64,000 nt of DNA from Halomonas sp. 54_146 (GTDB lineage Bacteria > Pseudomonadota > Gammaproteobacteria > Pseudomonadales > Halomonadaceae). Positions 54,399 through 64,000 of this stretch are shown here, in pieces. The position numbers were made by a program, and so were the translations under genes. The number at the start of each line of letters is the position of its first letter. The first letter of the stretch is position 1. A model generated the notes under the pieces. It ran no database searches. It was given only the letters and a program-made list of their open reading frames with translations, and was not told where the DNA came from. The DNA lies in the NCBI RefSeq assembly GCF_001507855.1, contig NZ_LGEN01000034.1:1-64000 (forward strand). Reading direction: 5' to 3'.

Positions 54399-54412
54399 CG
54401 ATTTAGCTGTTG

Positions 54413-54438
54413 CTATGAACGCTAGCCATAAACGCTAG
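54413..54438. repeat. 13-bp tandem duplication across the pntB stop codon
   Basis: On the minus strand CTAGCGTTTATGG is followed directly by CTAGCGTTCATAG. The first unit contains the pntB TAG stop (54435-54437) and the second repeats it in the untranslated region. Confidence 0.85.
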
Positions 54439-55877
54439 TCGACTAACGGCAGCAGCGTGGTGAGGCTGTCGCGGGCATCACCGTAGAACATGCGCGTGTT
54501 GTCTTTGAAGAACAGCGGGTTTTCGATACCTGAATAGCCGGTACCCTGGCCGCGCTTGCTGACAAACACCTGCTTGGCTTCCCACACCTTCAACACCGGC
54601 ATACCGGCGATGGGGCTATTGGGGTCTTCCTCAGCGGCCGGGTTCACGATGTCGTTGGAGCCAATCACGATCACCACGTCGGTAGTCGGGAAATCGTCGT
54701 TGATTTCATCCATCTCCAGCACGATATCGTAAGGCACCTTGGCTTCTGCCAGCAGCACGTTCATGTGCCCTGGCAAGCGCCCCGCGACCGGGTGAATACC
54801 AAAGCGTACGGTTTTACCCGCTGCGCGCAGCTTGCGTACTAAATCGCTGACCGCGCCCTGCGCCTGGGCGACCGCCATGCCGTAACCCGGCACGATAATG
54901 ACGCTATCGGCATCGTTTAAGGCACTGGCTACGCCGGCGGCATCAATGGCTACTTGCTCGCCCTCGATTTCCGCTGCTGGCCCTGTGCTTCCGCCAAAGC
55001 CGCCCAAAATGACGTTGATAAAGTTGCGGTTCATCGCCTTACACATAATGTAAGAGAGAATCGCACCGGATGAGCCCACCAGCGCGCCGGTGACAATCAA
55101 CAGGTCATTAGAAAGCGTGAAGCCGATCGCCGCCGCGGCCCAGCCGGAGTAGCTGTTAAGCATGGAAACCACCACCGGCATATCAGCACCGCCAATGCCC
55201 ATGATCAGGTGATAACCGATAAAGAAGGCAAGCGCCGCGAGCAGAATCAACGTCCAGAAGCCCGCGCCATTAAGGTACAAAATCGCCAACAGCAGTGACA
55301 GCACCGCCGCCCCGGCATTCAGCATATGCCCACCGGGCAGCTGGCGTGGCTTGCCATCTACTTTGCCTGCCAGCTTGCCAAAGGCAATCACCGAGCCGGT
55401 AAAGGTCACCGCACCGATAAAGATACCCAGCACTACCTCAATTTGCAGGAACATCAGCTCGTCGGGGGCTTTAGTGGCCACCAGCGCCGCAAAGGCAGAA
55501 AACTGATCCAAAGACGCTTCAGCGGCACGCGCAGCCATCACGCGGCGGCGTTCCAAATCGGCGCTCCAGGCAACAAACACGGCGGCCAAACCCACAAAAC
55601 TGTGCAGCGCCGCCACCAGCTGGGGCATTTCGGTCATTTCGACCTTGCCCGCCACATAGGCGCCAATACCCGCGCCAATCAGCATCATCGGGATTAGCCA
55701 CCAGTAGCCGCCAATGCCTGGGCCGAAGGAGGTAAAGAACACCGCTACCGCCATACCCACGATGCCGTACCACACGGCCCGTTTAGCTTTTTCTTGGTTG
55801 CTCAAGCCGCCTAGCGACAGAATAAACAACACACTTGCCGCGATTGCCGCGGCAGATACGAATCCTTGACCTAACAT
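54435..55877 (-). CDS. pntB: NAD(P) transhydrogenase subunit beta
   Basis: PntB is the NADP-binding and membrane half of proton-translocating transhydrogenase, which makes NADPH from NADH using the proton gradient. The 480-residue protein has about nine N-terminal membrane helices and a C-terminal domain III with [15 protein letters not shown] (nucleotide loop GYGMA), [26 protein letters not shown] and [26 protein letters not shown]. It follows pntA by 16 bases. The stop codon lies in a 13-bp tandem duplication. Confidence 0.97.
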   Translation of the reverse strand: MLGQGFVSAAAIAASVLFILSLGGLSNQEKAKRAVWYGIVGMAVAVFFTSFGPGIGGYWWLIPMMLIGAGIGAYVAGKVEMTEMPQLVAALHSFVGLAAVFVAWSADLERRRVMAARAAEASLDQFSAFAALVATKAPDELMFLQIEVVLGIFIGAVTFTGSVIAFGKLAGKVDGKPRQLPGGHMLNAGAAVLSLLLAILYLNGAGFWTLILLAALAFFIGYHLIMGIGGADMPVVVSMLNSYSGWAAAAIGFTLSNDLLIVTGALVGSSGAILSYIMCKAMNRNFINVILGGFGGSTGPAAEIEGEQVAIDAAGVASALNDADSVIIVPGYGMAVAQAQGAVSDLVRKLRAAGKTVRFGIHPVAGRLPGHMNVLLAEAKVPYDIVLEMDEINDDFPTTDVVIVIGSNDIVNPAAEEDPNSPIAGMPVLKVWEAKQVFVSKRGQGTGYSGIENPLFFKDNTRMFYGDARDSLTTLLPLVD

Positions 55878-55893
55878 ATCGTCTCTCCGCCGC

Positions 55894-57465
55894 TTAGGAT
55901 TTTTGGAACATGGCCAGCATCCGGCGTGTCACCAGGAAGCCACCCACGATATTAATTGACGCGATAAGCACCGAGATCGCCGCCAGCACGCTAACCACCG
56001 CGCTACCCGAGCCAATCTGCAGAATCGCCCCCAAAATAATGATGCCCGAAATCGCGTTAGTCACCGCCATTAAAGGCGTATGCAGCGAGTGGCTGACTTT
56101 CCAAATAACCTGGAAGCCGATAAAGCAGGCCAGCACAAAGACAATAAAGTGCTGCATAAACGACGCCGGTGCCACTTGGCCCAGCAGCAGCATCAGCGCG
56201 CCACCCACGGCCAACATCGTCACCTGGCGCTTGGTTTGCGCTTTAAAGGTGGCAAGTTCTGCGGCTTTTTTCTCTTCTGGCGTGGGTTCTTTTTCTTTCT
56301 TCTTTGGCTTAGCGGCAGCAATCGCCTTCACTTTGGGCGGCGGCGGTGGGAAGGTGACTTCGCCCTGGTGAGTCACCGTGGCACCGCGAATCACGTCGTC
56401 TTCCATGTTGTGATGAATCACGCCGTCTTTTTCGGGCGTCAGGTCAGTCAACATATGGCGAATGTTGGTGGCGTAAAGTAGCGACGCCTGCGTTGCCATG
56501 CGCGAGGGGAAATCGGTGTAGCCGATAACCACCACGCCGTTATCGCTAACGACCCGCTCGTCTGGCTTGGTCAGGTCGCAGTTGCCGCCCTTCTCGGCGG
56601 CTAAGTCGATCACCACCGAACCTGGCTTCATCGCCGCGACCATATCTTCCAGCCACAGTTTGGGCGCGGGACGGCCAGGAATCAGCGCCGTGGTAATCAC
56701 GATATCGACATCGGCTGCCTGCTCGCGGAAGCACTCAAGCTGCTTTTCGCGAAACTCCGGGCTTGAGGGCGAGGCGTAGCCACCGCTTTCAGCGCCGTCC
56801 TGGCTGTCTTCGAAATCGAGAAACAGGAACTCAGCGCCCATGGACTCAATCTGCTCAGAGACCTCGGGGCGCACGTCGAAGGCGCGTACTACTGCGCCCA
56901 GGCTGGTCGCGGTACCAATTGCGGCCAAGCCTGCCACACCGGCACCAATCACCAGCACTTTGGCGGGGGGCACTTTGCCGGCAGCGGTTACCTGGCCGGT
57001 AAAGAAGCGGCCAAAGTTATTGCCCGCCTCAATTACCGCGCGGTAGCCCGCGATATTGGCCATTGAGGAGAGCGCGTCCATCTTCTGCGCCCGGGAAATA
57101 CGCGGCACCATGTCCATGGCGATAACGGTAGCGCCCTGAGCCTTGCACTTTTCCAGCAGCGCTTCGTTTTGCGCCGGCCAGAAAAAGGCGATCAACGTTT
57201 GGCCTTTGCGTAGCCGCTCGGCTTCTTGATCAGAGGGCTCGCGGACTTTAATGACCACCTCAGCGTCGCGCCAGAGCGCGTCGGCACCGTCTACAACGGT
57301 AACGCCGGCCTCACGATAAGTGTCGTCATTAAAGCCCGCCGCGAGGCCAGCGCCGGTTTCCACCAAGCACTCGTGGCCCAGCTTTTGCAGCTGCTTAGCG
57401 CTCTCAGGGGTCAGCGCGACACGCGCTTCCCCCCGAGCACTTTCTTTCGGTGCACCTATTTTCAC
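55894..57465 (-). CDS. pntA: NAD(P) transhydrogenase subunit alpha
   Basis: PntA binds NAD(H) in domain I and contributes four membrane helices. The 523-residue protein opens [22 protein letters not shown] and has the Rossmann motif [22 protein letters not shown] and the mobile-loop region of the family. A Lys/Glu/Pro-rich linker follows ([16 protein letters not shown], near 385-400), then the C-terminal helices. It is encoded as a single full-length subunit, as in enterobacteria. It is first of the pntAB operon. The 289-base spacer upstream has no clear motif. Confidence 0.97.
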   Translation of the reverse strand: MKIGAPKESARGEARVALTPESAKQLQKLGHECLVETGAGLAAGFNDDTYREAGVTVVDGADALWRDAEVVIKVREPSDQEAERLRKGQTLIAFFWPAQNEALLEKCKAQGATVIAMDMVPRISRAQKMDALSSMANIAGYRAVIEAGNNFGRFFTGQVTAAGKVPPAKVLVIGAGVAGLAAIGTATSLGAVVRAFDVRPEVSEQIESMGAEFLFLDFEDSQDGAESGGYASPSSPEFREKQLECFREQAADVDIVITTALIPGRPAPKLWLEDMVAAMKPGSVVIDLAAEKGGNCDLTKPDERVVSDNGVVVIGYTDFPSRMATQASLLYATNIRHMLTDLTPEKDGVIHHNMEDDVIRGATVTHQGEVTFPPPPPKVKAIAAAKPKKKEKEPTPEEKKAAELATFKAQTKRQVTMLAVGGALMLLLGQVAPASFMQHFIVFVLACFIGFQVIWKVSHSLHTPLMAVTNAISGIIILGAILQIGSGSAVVSVLAAISVLIASINIVGGFLVTRRMLAMFQKS

Positions 57466-57754
57466 TCGTGTTCTCCTTTTATTAATTTTTCTGACTCGCC
57501 CAGGCCAAGCTGTGCGTTCAACACCTTTCGCGGCGTCATACGTTTAGCAGTCTAGGATCTAACGGGGTACCCGCCAGTGACCATTCAACCTTTGATTGCA
57601 CTAGGTTGTTTAACTACTACATAACTTACATAGCTACATGTCTACCTAGCGGTATGGCTACACGAAGGCATAAACACACAAGTACACACGCTGGCCTGTG
57701 CAGTATCACGCCTGATGATTAACTCCCCCTTAATGGCCATAGCGCTTTTAGTAG

Positions 57755-58687
57755 TCAAACCCTTTGATGACCAAACTCCCTGGCAAACTCAGTCAGTACA
57801 TCATAAAGCCATACGTTGGCAGGGTCATTGGCAAACAGTCCATGCTGAATCAACGTCATTTTCAGCGCGGGAAGCGCCAATGGCGGCTCCACCATGCGTA
57901 CCGGCAACATCATCACAAAACGCTCCGCCATTTGCCGTGGCAGCGTCATGATCGCCTCGGTCAGCGCGACCACCCTGGCAGCCGCGATATAATTGAGGTT
58001 CTTGGAAATCACGCGACGGGTTAAGCCGTGCTGCACCAAGCAGCTATCAATATTGCTAGGCCGCAGGCCGCTAATGTCCGCAAGCTCCACGTGAAGCTCC
58101 CGAGCAAACTGGGCAATATCCAGCGCATCGCCTACGCGTTCATTATGAGTAGCCACCAGGCAGACCAATTCCTCATCCATCCACGGTGTTTGTATCACCC
58201 CGCTGGGCAGGGTGCTTTGGCTGTCTAGCCCGACCACCATATCGACCTGGCGCTGCTCTAGCCCTTCGCTCAATACATCGGGGGTAATTAACTCAATGGA
58301 AAAACTAATCCCCGGCGCATAGGCCAACAGCTGGCTGAGAAAAGGCGGGTACATCACCTCTTCAAAGTAATCCGTGGTGGCGAGCGTAAAGCGGCGCGTG
58401 CTGTTGGCGGGTGAAAACGCCGCCGGCGGTGCAAGCCCCTGTTGCAGCTGAGCAAGCGCCTGTTGCACCACCGGCAGCAGCGCCAATGCACGGGGCGTTG
58501 GCTGCATACCGTTTTCGGTACGAATCAGCAGCGGGTCATCCAGCGATTCCCGCAGGCGTTTAAGCGCATGGCTTAAGGCGGGCTGGCTTAAGTGCAGCTT
58601 TTCTGCCGCCCGCGTTACGTGACGCTCGCGCATCAGCGTTTCAAACACCAGCAATAAATTAAGATCAAAATGACGTAGCGAGCGCAT
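57755..58687 (-). CDS. LysR-type transcriptional regulator
   Basis: This 310-residue LysR protein has an N-terminal helix-turn-helix (LLLVFETLMRERHVTRAAEKLHLSQPALSHALKRLRESL) followed by a periplasmic-binding-protein-like effector domain. The RHFDLNLL opening and the LSQPALSHAL helix are of the NodD/LeuO type. It diverges from the agmatinase gene across a short spacer that contains a perfect palindrome of LysR type, so control of speB is likely but inferred. Confidence 0.9.
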   Translation of the reverse strand: MRSLRHFDLNLLLVFETLMRERHVTRAAEKLHLSQPALSHALKRLRESLDDPLLIRTENGMQPTPRALALLPVVQQALAQLQQGLAPPAAFSPANSTRRFTLATTDYFEEVMYPPFLSQLLAYAPGISFSIELITPDVLSEGLEQRQVDMVVGLDSQSTLPSGVIQTPWMDEELVCLVATHNERVGDALDIAQFARELHVELADISGLRPSNIDSCLVQHGLTRRVISKNLNYIAAARVVALTEAIMTLPRQMAERFVMMLPVRMVEPPLALPALKMTLIQHGLFANDPANVWLYDVLTEFAREFGHQRV

Positions 58688-58695
58688 AAACCCTC

Positions 58696-58716
58696 ATCAT
58701 TCATATCACGAATGAT
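58696..58716. promoter_or_regulatory. Palindromic LysR-type operator candidate
   Basis: ATCATTC-N7-GAATGAT (58696-58702 with 58710-58716) is a perfect 7-bp inverted repeat containing T-N11-A. It lies 9 bases before the LysR start, in the divergent spacer with speB. Autoregulation and joint control of speB are the natural reading. Confidence 0.6.
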
Positions 58717-58837
58717 TAAATTCTAAACATTCATTTAATTAATCACCAGGAATTGCTTATTGTCTGCCGCTTATTCGCCCACCCGCGACTATCCGCGGCT
58801 ATCCGCGACAGTCCAGCACGCAAGGAGAAACACGACG

Positions 58838-59767
58838 GTGACCCACCCACACGCAGCCACTCACACCATGCCCAGCCTTTATGGGGATGTGATTTCCACC
58901 TTTATGGGCGTTGCGAAAGCAACAGACCCCAAGGCAACCGACGCCGATGTGGTGGTGAGTGGCGTGCCCTTTGACCTTGCGTGCTCTGGCCGTGCGGGCA
59001 CCCGCATGGGGCCGAATGCTATTCGCCAAAGCACCGCTAATTTGATCTGGGAAGGCAAGCGCTGGCCGTGGGATTTCGCCTTAGAAGAGCGCCTCAAGGT
59101 GTGCGATGCAGGCAACGTTGATTACGCCTACGGCGAGCCGGAAAGCCTGGTCGATAACCTGGAAACCCACGCCAACCGCTGGTTAAAAGCGGGTAAAAAA
59201 ATGCTGACCCTGGGGGGCGACCACTACATCAGCCTGCCGCTGCTGCGCGCCCATGCCCGCGAGCACGGCCCGCTGGCGCTGATCCATTTTGATGCGCACA
59301 CCGACACCTACGAGCAAGGCACGCGCTTCGACCACGGTACGATTTTCTACCACGCCTTGAAAGAAGGCTTAGTAGTGCCGGAGCACTCACTGCAAATTGG
59401 CATTCGCACCAGCTACGACCGTCACAACCACCCCTATCCAGTGCTGGATGCAGATTGGGTTAACGACCACGGTGCCGCTGCGGTGCTGGAACGCATTCGC
59501 GCCCGCGTAGGCCATCACCCGGCCTACGTGAGCCTGGACATCGACGGCCTAGACCCCGCTTACGCCCCAGGCACCGGCACACCGGTGTGCGGCGGTATGT
59601 CGACCGACCTGATGCTGAAAGTAATTCGCGGCATGGTGGGCATGGAGCTGGTCGGTATGGATGTAGTGGAAGTGAACCCCGCCTATGATCACGGCGACAT
59701 CACATCGCTTGCCGCAGCCACCCTGGGGCTGGAGTTTTTGTATACGTTGGCGGCGTCTAAAGTCTAA
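58838..59767 (+). CDS. speB: Agmatinase / ureohydrolase SpeB
   Basis: This Mn2+ ureohydrolase is predicted to split agmatine (or a related guanidino compound such as guanidinobutyrate) into urea and a polyamine precursor. The 309-residue protein has all arginase-fold metal motifs: LGGDHYISLPL, IHFDAHTDTY and SLDIDGLDPAYAPGTGTP. I choose the GTG preceded by AGGAG at 10 bases; a TTG 26 codons upstream is open but gives an unlike N terminus, and an ATG 10 codons later is another option. A tandem repeat starts 5 bases after the stop. Confidence 0.88.
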   Translation: MTHPHAATHTMPSLYGDVISTFMGVAKATDPKATDADVVVSGVPFDLACSGRAGTRMGPNAIRQSTANLIWEGKRWPWDFALEERLKVCDAGNVDYAYGEPESLVDNLETHANRWLKAGKKMLTLGGDHYISLPLLRAHAREHGPLALIHFDAHTDTYEQGTRFDHGTIFYHALKEGLVVPEHSLQIGIRTSYDRHNHPYPVLDADWVNDHGAAAVLERIRARVGHHPAYVSLDIDGLDPAYAPGTGTPVCGGMSTDLMLKVIRGMVGMELVGMDVVEVNPAYDHGDITSLAAATLGLEFLYTLAASKV

Positions 59768-59772
59768 ATAAG

Positions 59773-59826
59773 CATAGCAGTGCTCATGAACATAACAGTA
59801 CTCGTAGACATAGCAGCGCTCATGAG
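59773..59826. repeat. 18-bp imperfect tandem repeat, three copies, after speB
   Basis: The units are CATAGCAGTGCTCATGAA (59773-59790), CATAACAGTACTCGTAGA (59791-59808) and CATAGCAGCGCTCATGAG (59809-59826). They start right after the speB stop (59765-59767). Confidence 0.9.
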
Positions 59827-59880
59827 CACTATCGTTTATTTATCGTTTAACAGCAATTTAAAGGAAATAGTGATTAAACC

Positions 59881-59901
59881 TCTAAATTTAGACTTTAGTC
59901 T
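59881..59901. promoter_or_regulatory. Two overlapping palindromes upstream of gdhA
   Basis: TCTAAATTTAGA (59881-59892) is a perfect 12-bp palindrome, and AGACTTTAGTCT (59890-59901) is an inverted repeat sharing its last 3 bases. They lie about 130 bases before gdhA, followed by T-rich DNA. They may be an operator or the 3' hairpin of the speB transcript. Confidence 0.45.
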
Positions 59902-60018
59902 GAATTTTTTGTGATTTTTTCCTATACCGAACCGGCATAGGCTATGCAAAGAAGCGTGTTGACCGTTAAATATTGCAAAAGCTCTGGCCAGCAAACACTT
60001 TCTCAATAGCGATGATGA

Positions 60019-61380
<1,362 letters not shown>

Positions 61381-61421
61381 TCGTCTTTATTTTGTAAATC
61401 GTTTATACTGCAACAAGCACG

Positions 61422-61455
61422 CAGTCCTTCCTTTATTGGGAAGGGCTGTTTTTTT
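61422..61455 (+). terminator. Intrinsic terminator of gdhA
   Basis: CAGTCCTTCC (61422-61431) pairs with GGAAGGGCTG (61439-61448, one G-U) and is followed by seven T. Confidence 0.93.
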
Positions 61456-61492
61456 ATTGGTTAAAACTTATTGCTTTCTAAGGAGAGTAACC

Positions 61493-61906
61493 ATGGGACA
61501 ACGTCCTGCTATTATTATTAATCGACTTGATGCCGATCGTCTCCAGCGCTTGATCGACAGCGCCTCCGATAAAGACCTGGCCGTGGCTGAACTGCTTGAA
61601 GAAGAGCTATCGCGAGGGGAAATTCTGGACCCTGAAGATATGCCCGATGACGTAGTCAGCATGAACAGCCAAGTTCGCTTCACCGACCTTACGCGGGGGC
61701 TTAAGATGATCCGCACTTTGGTCTACCCGCATGCCCTGGAAAGCGTGCCGGATGGTATTTCGGTAATGGCACCCATTGGTGCTGCGTTAATCGGCCTGAG
61801 AGTCGGCGACATCATTGAATGGCCCTTGCCCAATAACACTGAAGCCCATTTACGCATCGATGCCATTTATTGGCAGCCCGAACGCGAAAAACAGTTCCAC
61901 AGATAA
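61493..61906 (+). CDS. rnk: Regulator of nucleoside diphosphate kinase Rnk
   Basis: Rnk is a GreA/GreB-like factor that binds RNA polymerase. The 137-residue protein matches E. coli Rnk along its length: PAIIINRLDADRLQRLI, DMPDDVVSMNSQVRFTDL, RTLVYPHALE and SVMAPIGAALIGLRVGDIIEWPLP (the GreA/B C-terminal domain). AAGGAG lies 8 bases before the ATG. The frame extends upstream through the gdhA terminator, which is not used. Confidence 0.94.
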   Translation: MGQRPAIIINRLDADRLQRLIDSASDKDLAVAELLEEELSRGEILDPEDMPDDVVSMNSQVRFTDLTRGLKMIRTLVYPHALESVPDGISVMAPIGAALIGLRVGDIIEWPLPNNTEAHLRIDAIYWQPEREKQFHR

Positions 61907-61960
61907 CGCGCGCAACCGGATAAGCCGCCCTCCCCTGGTGAACAGCAATGGTTATGCCTT

Positions 61961-62437
61961 ATGCTAAAAGTTGCGATTTTCGTTGATGTTAACAATGTTT
62001 ATTACACTGTGCGCGAAGCCTATCGTAAAAACTTTGATTACAATAAATTTTGGGCAAAAGTAACCGCTAATAGAGAAGTCGTACAAGCCTTTTGCTATGC
62101 CATAGATAAAGGCGACCAAAAGCAGCGGGAGTTTCAAAATATCCTCAGGGCTATTGGTTTTAAGGTGAAGTTAAAACCGCTTATTCAGCGTGCAGATGGT
62201 TCCGCCAAAGGTGATTGGGATGTTGGCATCGCACTTGATGCCATGGAGCACGCTGAACAGGCGGATATTATCGTGCTGGTTTCTGGCGATGGCGACTTCG
62301 ACCTTCTAGTCAATAAAATTCGCGTTAAGTATGGAAAGAAGGTTGAAGTTTATGGTGTTGCTCAGTTTACAGCAGCGTCACTCATACATGCATCCAGTGA
62401 GTTTATCGCGATAGATAACCAGCTTTTGCTGGAGTAA
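61961..62437 (+). CDS. NYN domain (LabA/DUF88-like) protein
   Basis: This 158-residue PIN-like nuclease-fold protein has conserved acidic residues in the expected places: Asp9 (AIFVDVNNVYY), KGDWDVGIALDAME and LVSGDGDFDLLVNKIR. NYN domains are predicted metal-dependent RNases; LabA/DUF88 members are poorly characterised. There is no extra domain. It lies 54 bases after rnk on the same strand and may be cotranscribed. Confidence 0.88.
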   Translation: MLKVAIFVDVNNVYYTVREAYRKNFDYNKFWAKVTANREVVQAFCYAIDKGDQKQREFQNILRAIGFKVKLKPLIQRADGSAKGDWDVGIALDAMEHAEQADIIVLVSGDGDFDLLVNKIRVKYGKKVEVYGVAQFTAASLIHASSEFIAIDNQLLLE

Positions 62438-62726
62438 ATAACGGCAAACTCGAATAAAAAAGCACTGAATGGGTGGCGCTATCCACTACTCCATGCCCTT
62501 TACATTAAAATAATGCCTGCCAGCACTTACACACCCCTTCATTCTACTTACTAATTTAGCCATCTATTTACCAACCAATTACAAGTTAGTTGTCAATTGC
62601 CATGGACTCGGCTAGCCTGAAACCAAATGTAGGCGTGATGCAAAGATATTGATAAGCGCTTGTTTAGCTGGTGCGTCTCACTATCGGCGGCGTCAGTCTG
62701 GGTTAACCAGTCAAGGAGAACACCGC

Positions 62727-64000
62727 ATGTCGATAACATCAGAAAAGCAATTACCCGAAGCAATAGCGGCCTGGCTCGATCCTGAAATGGATTCGGTGAA
62801 AGGCACCGAAACCCCGAAAGACCCCAACAAGGGCTATATCGCACTGCTTGGCTGGAGCGTTAATGCCATCAAAGCTGCGCAAAAATTTGACCGTCGTTAC
62901 ATCGTCGTTGCCCCAGAATGGGCCGCAGATTTCTGTACCGCAAACAAGATACCTTTTATTCCGTGGGACTTTATCCGGCTGAATGATCGCTCCATGGAGA
63001 TTGCAGAAAAGCTAAAGGCGGAAGGCGTCGATGTTGCTATCCCACTATTCGAGGAAACCGTCGAGTGGTCAGGGGCGATCAACTCTGTCCTTCTCGACAA
63101 CCCCCGCATGTACGGGCAGTCCATCCTATTTCGTGACAAGGCCTTAATGAAGCGCCGTGCCCAGCTTGGCGGTATTCGCGTCGGGATCTTCGAGGAAGCG
63201 CATGAAAAAGAGGATATCGTCCGCTTTATGAAGCGCGTCAACCAAACGCTGCTCAAACTCGACGGTGACCCGGATGACCCCATTCACGTCAAGGCATTCG
63301 ATAAAGCCGGCTGCCTCGGGCACCGAATGATCCGCAAGATAGAAGAAATCGACAACATTCCGGCCGAAGAATATCCGCTGCTGATGGAAAGTCACTTGGA
63401 TGGCTGGGAGTTTGCCGTTGAAGCCTGGATTCACGATGGCAAAATTCAGTTCCTGAACATCTCTGAATATGTGACGTTGGGCTATTCGGTATTCGTGCCC
63501 GCTACTGCGGAGCTCGAAAGCTGGCGTCCCGCGATCACTAAGCAGATCGAGTTACTGATCAAAACGTTCGATATCCAGTTCGGCTTGATCCACCCCGAGT
63601 ACTTCGTCACCGCTGATGGTGAGATGTACTTTGGCGAGGTCGCCTACCGCCCACCGGGGTTCAAGGCTTTCGAGCTGATCGAACGAGCTTATGGCTTCAA
63701 TGCTTACCAGGCATCCATGCTGGTGTTCGATCCGAAAAGTACCAAAGAGGAAGTGGCTGCCTTCTTCCCCCGTGAAGTGGTTGATGCTAAGGGCTACGCC
63801 GGTTGCTTCGGTGTTTACCCAAGGCGCCGGGTGGTCAGCAAGCTGGAAATGCCCAAAGAATGCGTTGACCACCCCTATTTCGAGTCACATGAACTGGTCG
63901 CGCCAACAGAAGAAACCGTGCCTGACCGTGCGGCTTTTGGTACCCATTGGGGCTTGGTCTTCTTCTTTGGTGACGACCCCATTAAGATGCGGGACCTCTT
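62727..64000 (+). CDS. ATP-grasp domain protein (partial, runs off the window)
   Basis: The frame is open from ATG 62727, with AGGAG 8 bases upstream, to the window end; at least 424 residues. The N-terminal part (GYIALLGWSVNAIKAAQKFDRRYIVVAPEWAADFC) looks like a pre-ATP-grasp Rossmann-like domain. The middle has FRDKALMKRRAQLGGIRVG and EEYPLLMESHLDGWEFAVEAWI, and the later YFGEVAYRPPGFKAFELIERAYG matches the Mg/ATP-binding C-terminal lobe of ATP-grasp ligases. A carboxylate-amine ligase is likely; the substrate is unknown. The 289-base spacer before it holds no gene I can support. Confidence 0.8.
   Translation, partial: MSITSEKQLPEAIAAWLDPEMDSVKGTETPKDPNKGYIALLGWSVNAIKAAQKFDRRYIVVAPEWAADFCTANKIPFIPWDFIRLNDRSMEIAEKLKAEGVDVAIPLFEETVEWSGAINSVLLDNPRMYGQSILFRDKALMKRRAQLGGIRVGIFEEAHEKEDIVRFMKRVNQTLLKLDGDPDDPIHVKAFDKAGCLGHRMIRKIEEIDNIPAEEYPLLMESHLDGWEFAVEAWIHDGKIQFLNISEYVTLGYSVFVPATAELESWRPAITKQIELLIKTFDIQFGLIHPEYFVTADGEMYFGEVAYRPPGFKAFELIERAYGFNAYQASMLVFDPKSTKEEVAAFFPREVVDAKGYAGCFGVYPRRRVVSKLEMPKECVDHPYFESHELVAPTEETVPDRAAFGTHWGLVFFFGDDPIKMRDL

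Overview
The window is a chromosomal segment of a moderately GC-rich gammaproteobacterium, most likely Halomonas or another member of the Halomonadaceae. The reasons are the overall protein character, an NhaD-type Na+/H+ antiporter, the grpE-dnaK-dnaJ / recN / fur / bamE / rnfH / ratA / smpB / ssrA arrangement, and several small families typical of halophilic gammaproteobacteria (DUF2835, SprA-related, probable DUF6482). The genus is inferred from gene content, not proven.

Layout. (1) 0.1-13 kb is conserved core: the heat-shock operon grpE-dnaK-dnaJ (minus) with two clear sigma-32 promoters, recN with a LexA-type box, argP/argO, fur, bamE, the rnfH-ratA pair, smpB, tmRNA, a chemoreceptor and a cold-shock protein. 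(2) 13.5-26.5 kb: nhaD, a glutathione S-transferase, two c-di-GMP proteins, a phosphonate-type ABC importer (phnDCE1E2) and a third c-di-GMP protein (EAL-CBS-GGDDF) upstream of it. (3) 26.6-34.6 kb is the most mosaic part: a photolyase/cryptochrome, an AT-rich azlC-azlD-araC segment followed by a second, diverged copy of the photolyase 3' end, a broken lytic transglycosylase gene, an Old Yellow Enzyme gene, and a TnpB-only IS605-type element sitting in what looks like the split transcription terminator of that gene. (4) 34.6-49.9 kb: an ABC-F ATPase, CbiX, ChaC-like, HPP, SDR, PhoX, MgtE, TauE/SafE, a HAD phosphatase, the pxpABC 5-oxoprolinase operon and a convergent SSS symporter with a tiny membrane partner. 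(5) 50-64 kb: katG, an ABC exporter, pntAB transhydrogenase, a LysR/agmatinase pair, glutamate dehydrogenase, rnk, a NYN-domain protein and an ATP-grasp protein cut off by the window end.

Functional themes. Many genes serve stress handling (DnaK system, RecN, KatG, OYE, GST, photolyase, Na+ export), NADPH supply and use (PntAB, GdhA, OYE, SDR) and nitrogen/amino-acid traffic (ArgO, AzlCD, PxpABC, SpeB, GdhA). The phosphonate importer and PhoX could belong to a phosphate-limitation response.

The most unusual signal is not a gene. About eighteen loci carry short imperfect tandem repeats with units of 12-20 bp and 2-5 copies. Each locus has a different unit sequence, and they lie almost only in spacers or exactly across gene ends. 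In at least five genes (pntB, katG, phoX, ybiT and a small membrane gene) one repeat unit contains the stop codon, so the 3' end of the gene is echoed into its untranslated region; bamE has an in-frame version. I know of no description of this pattern.
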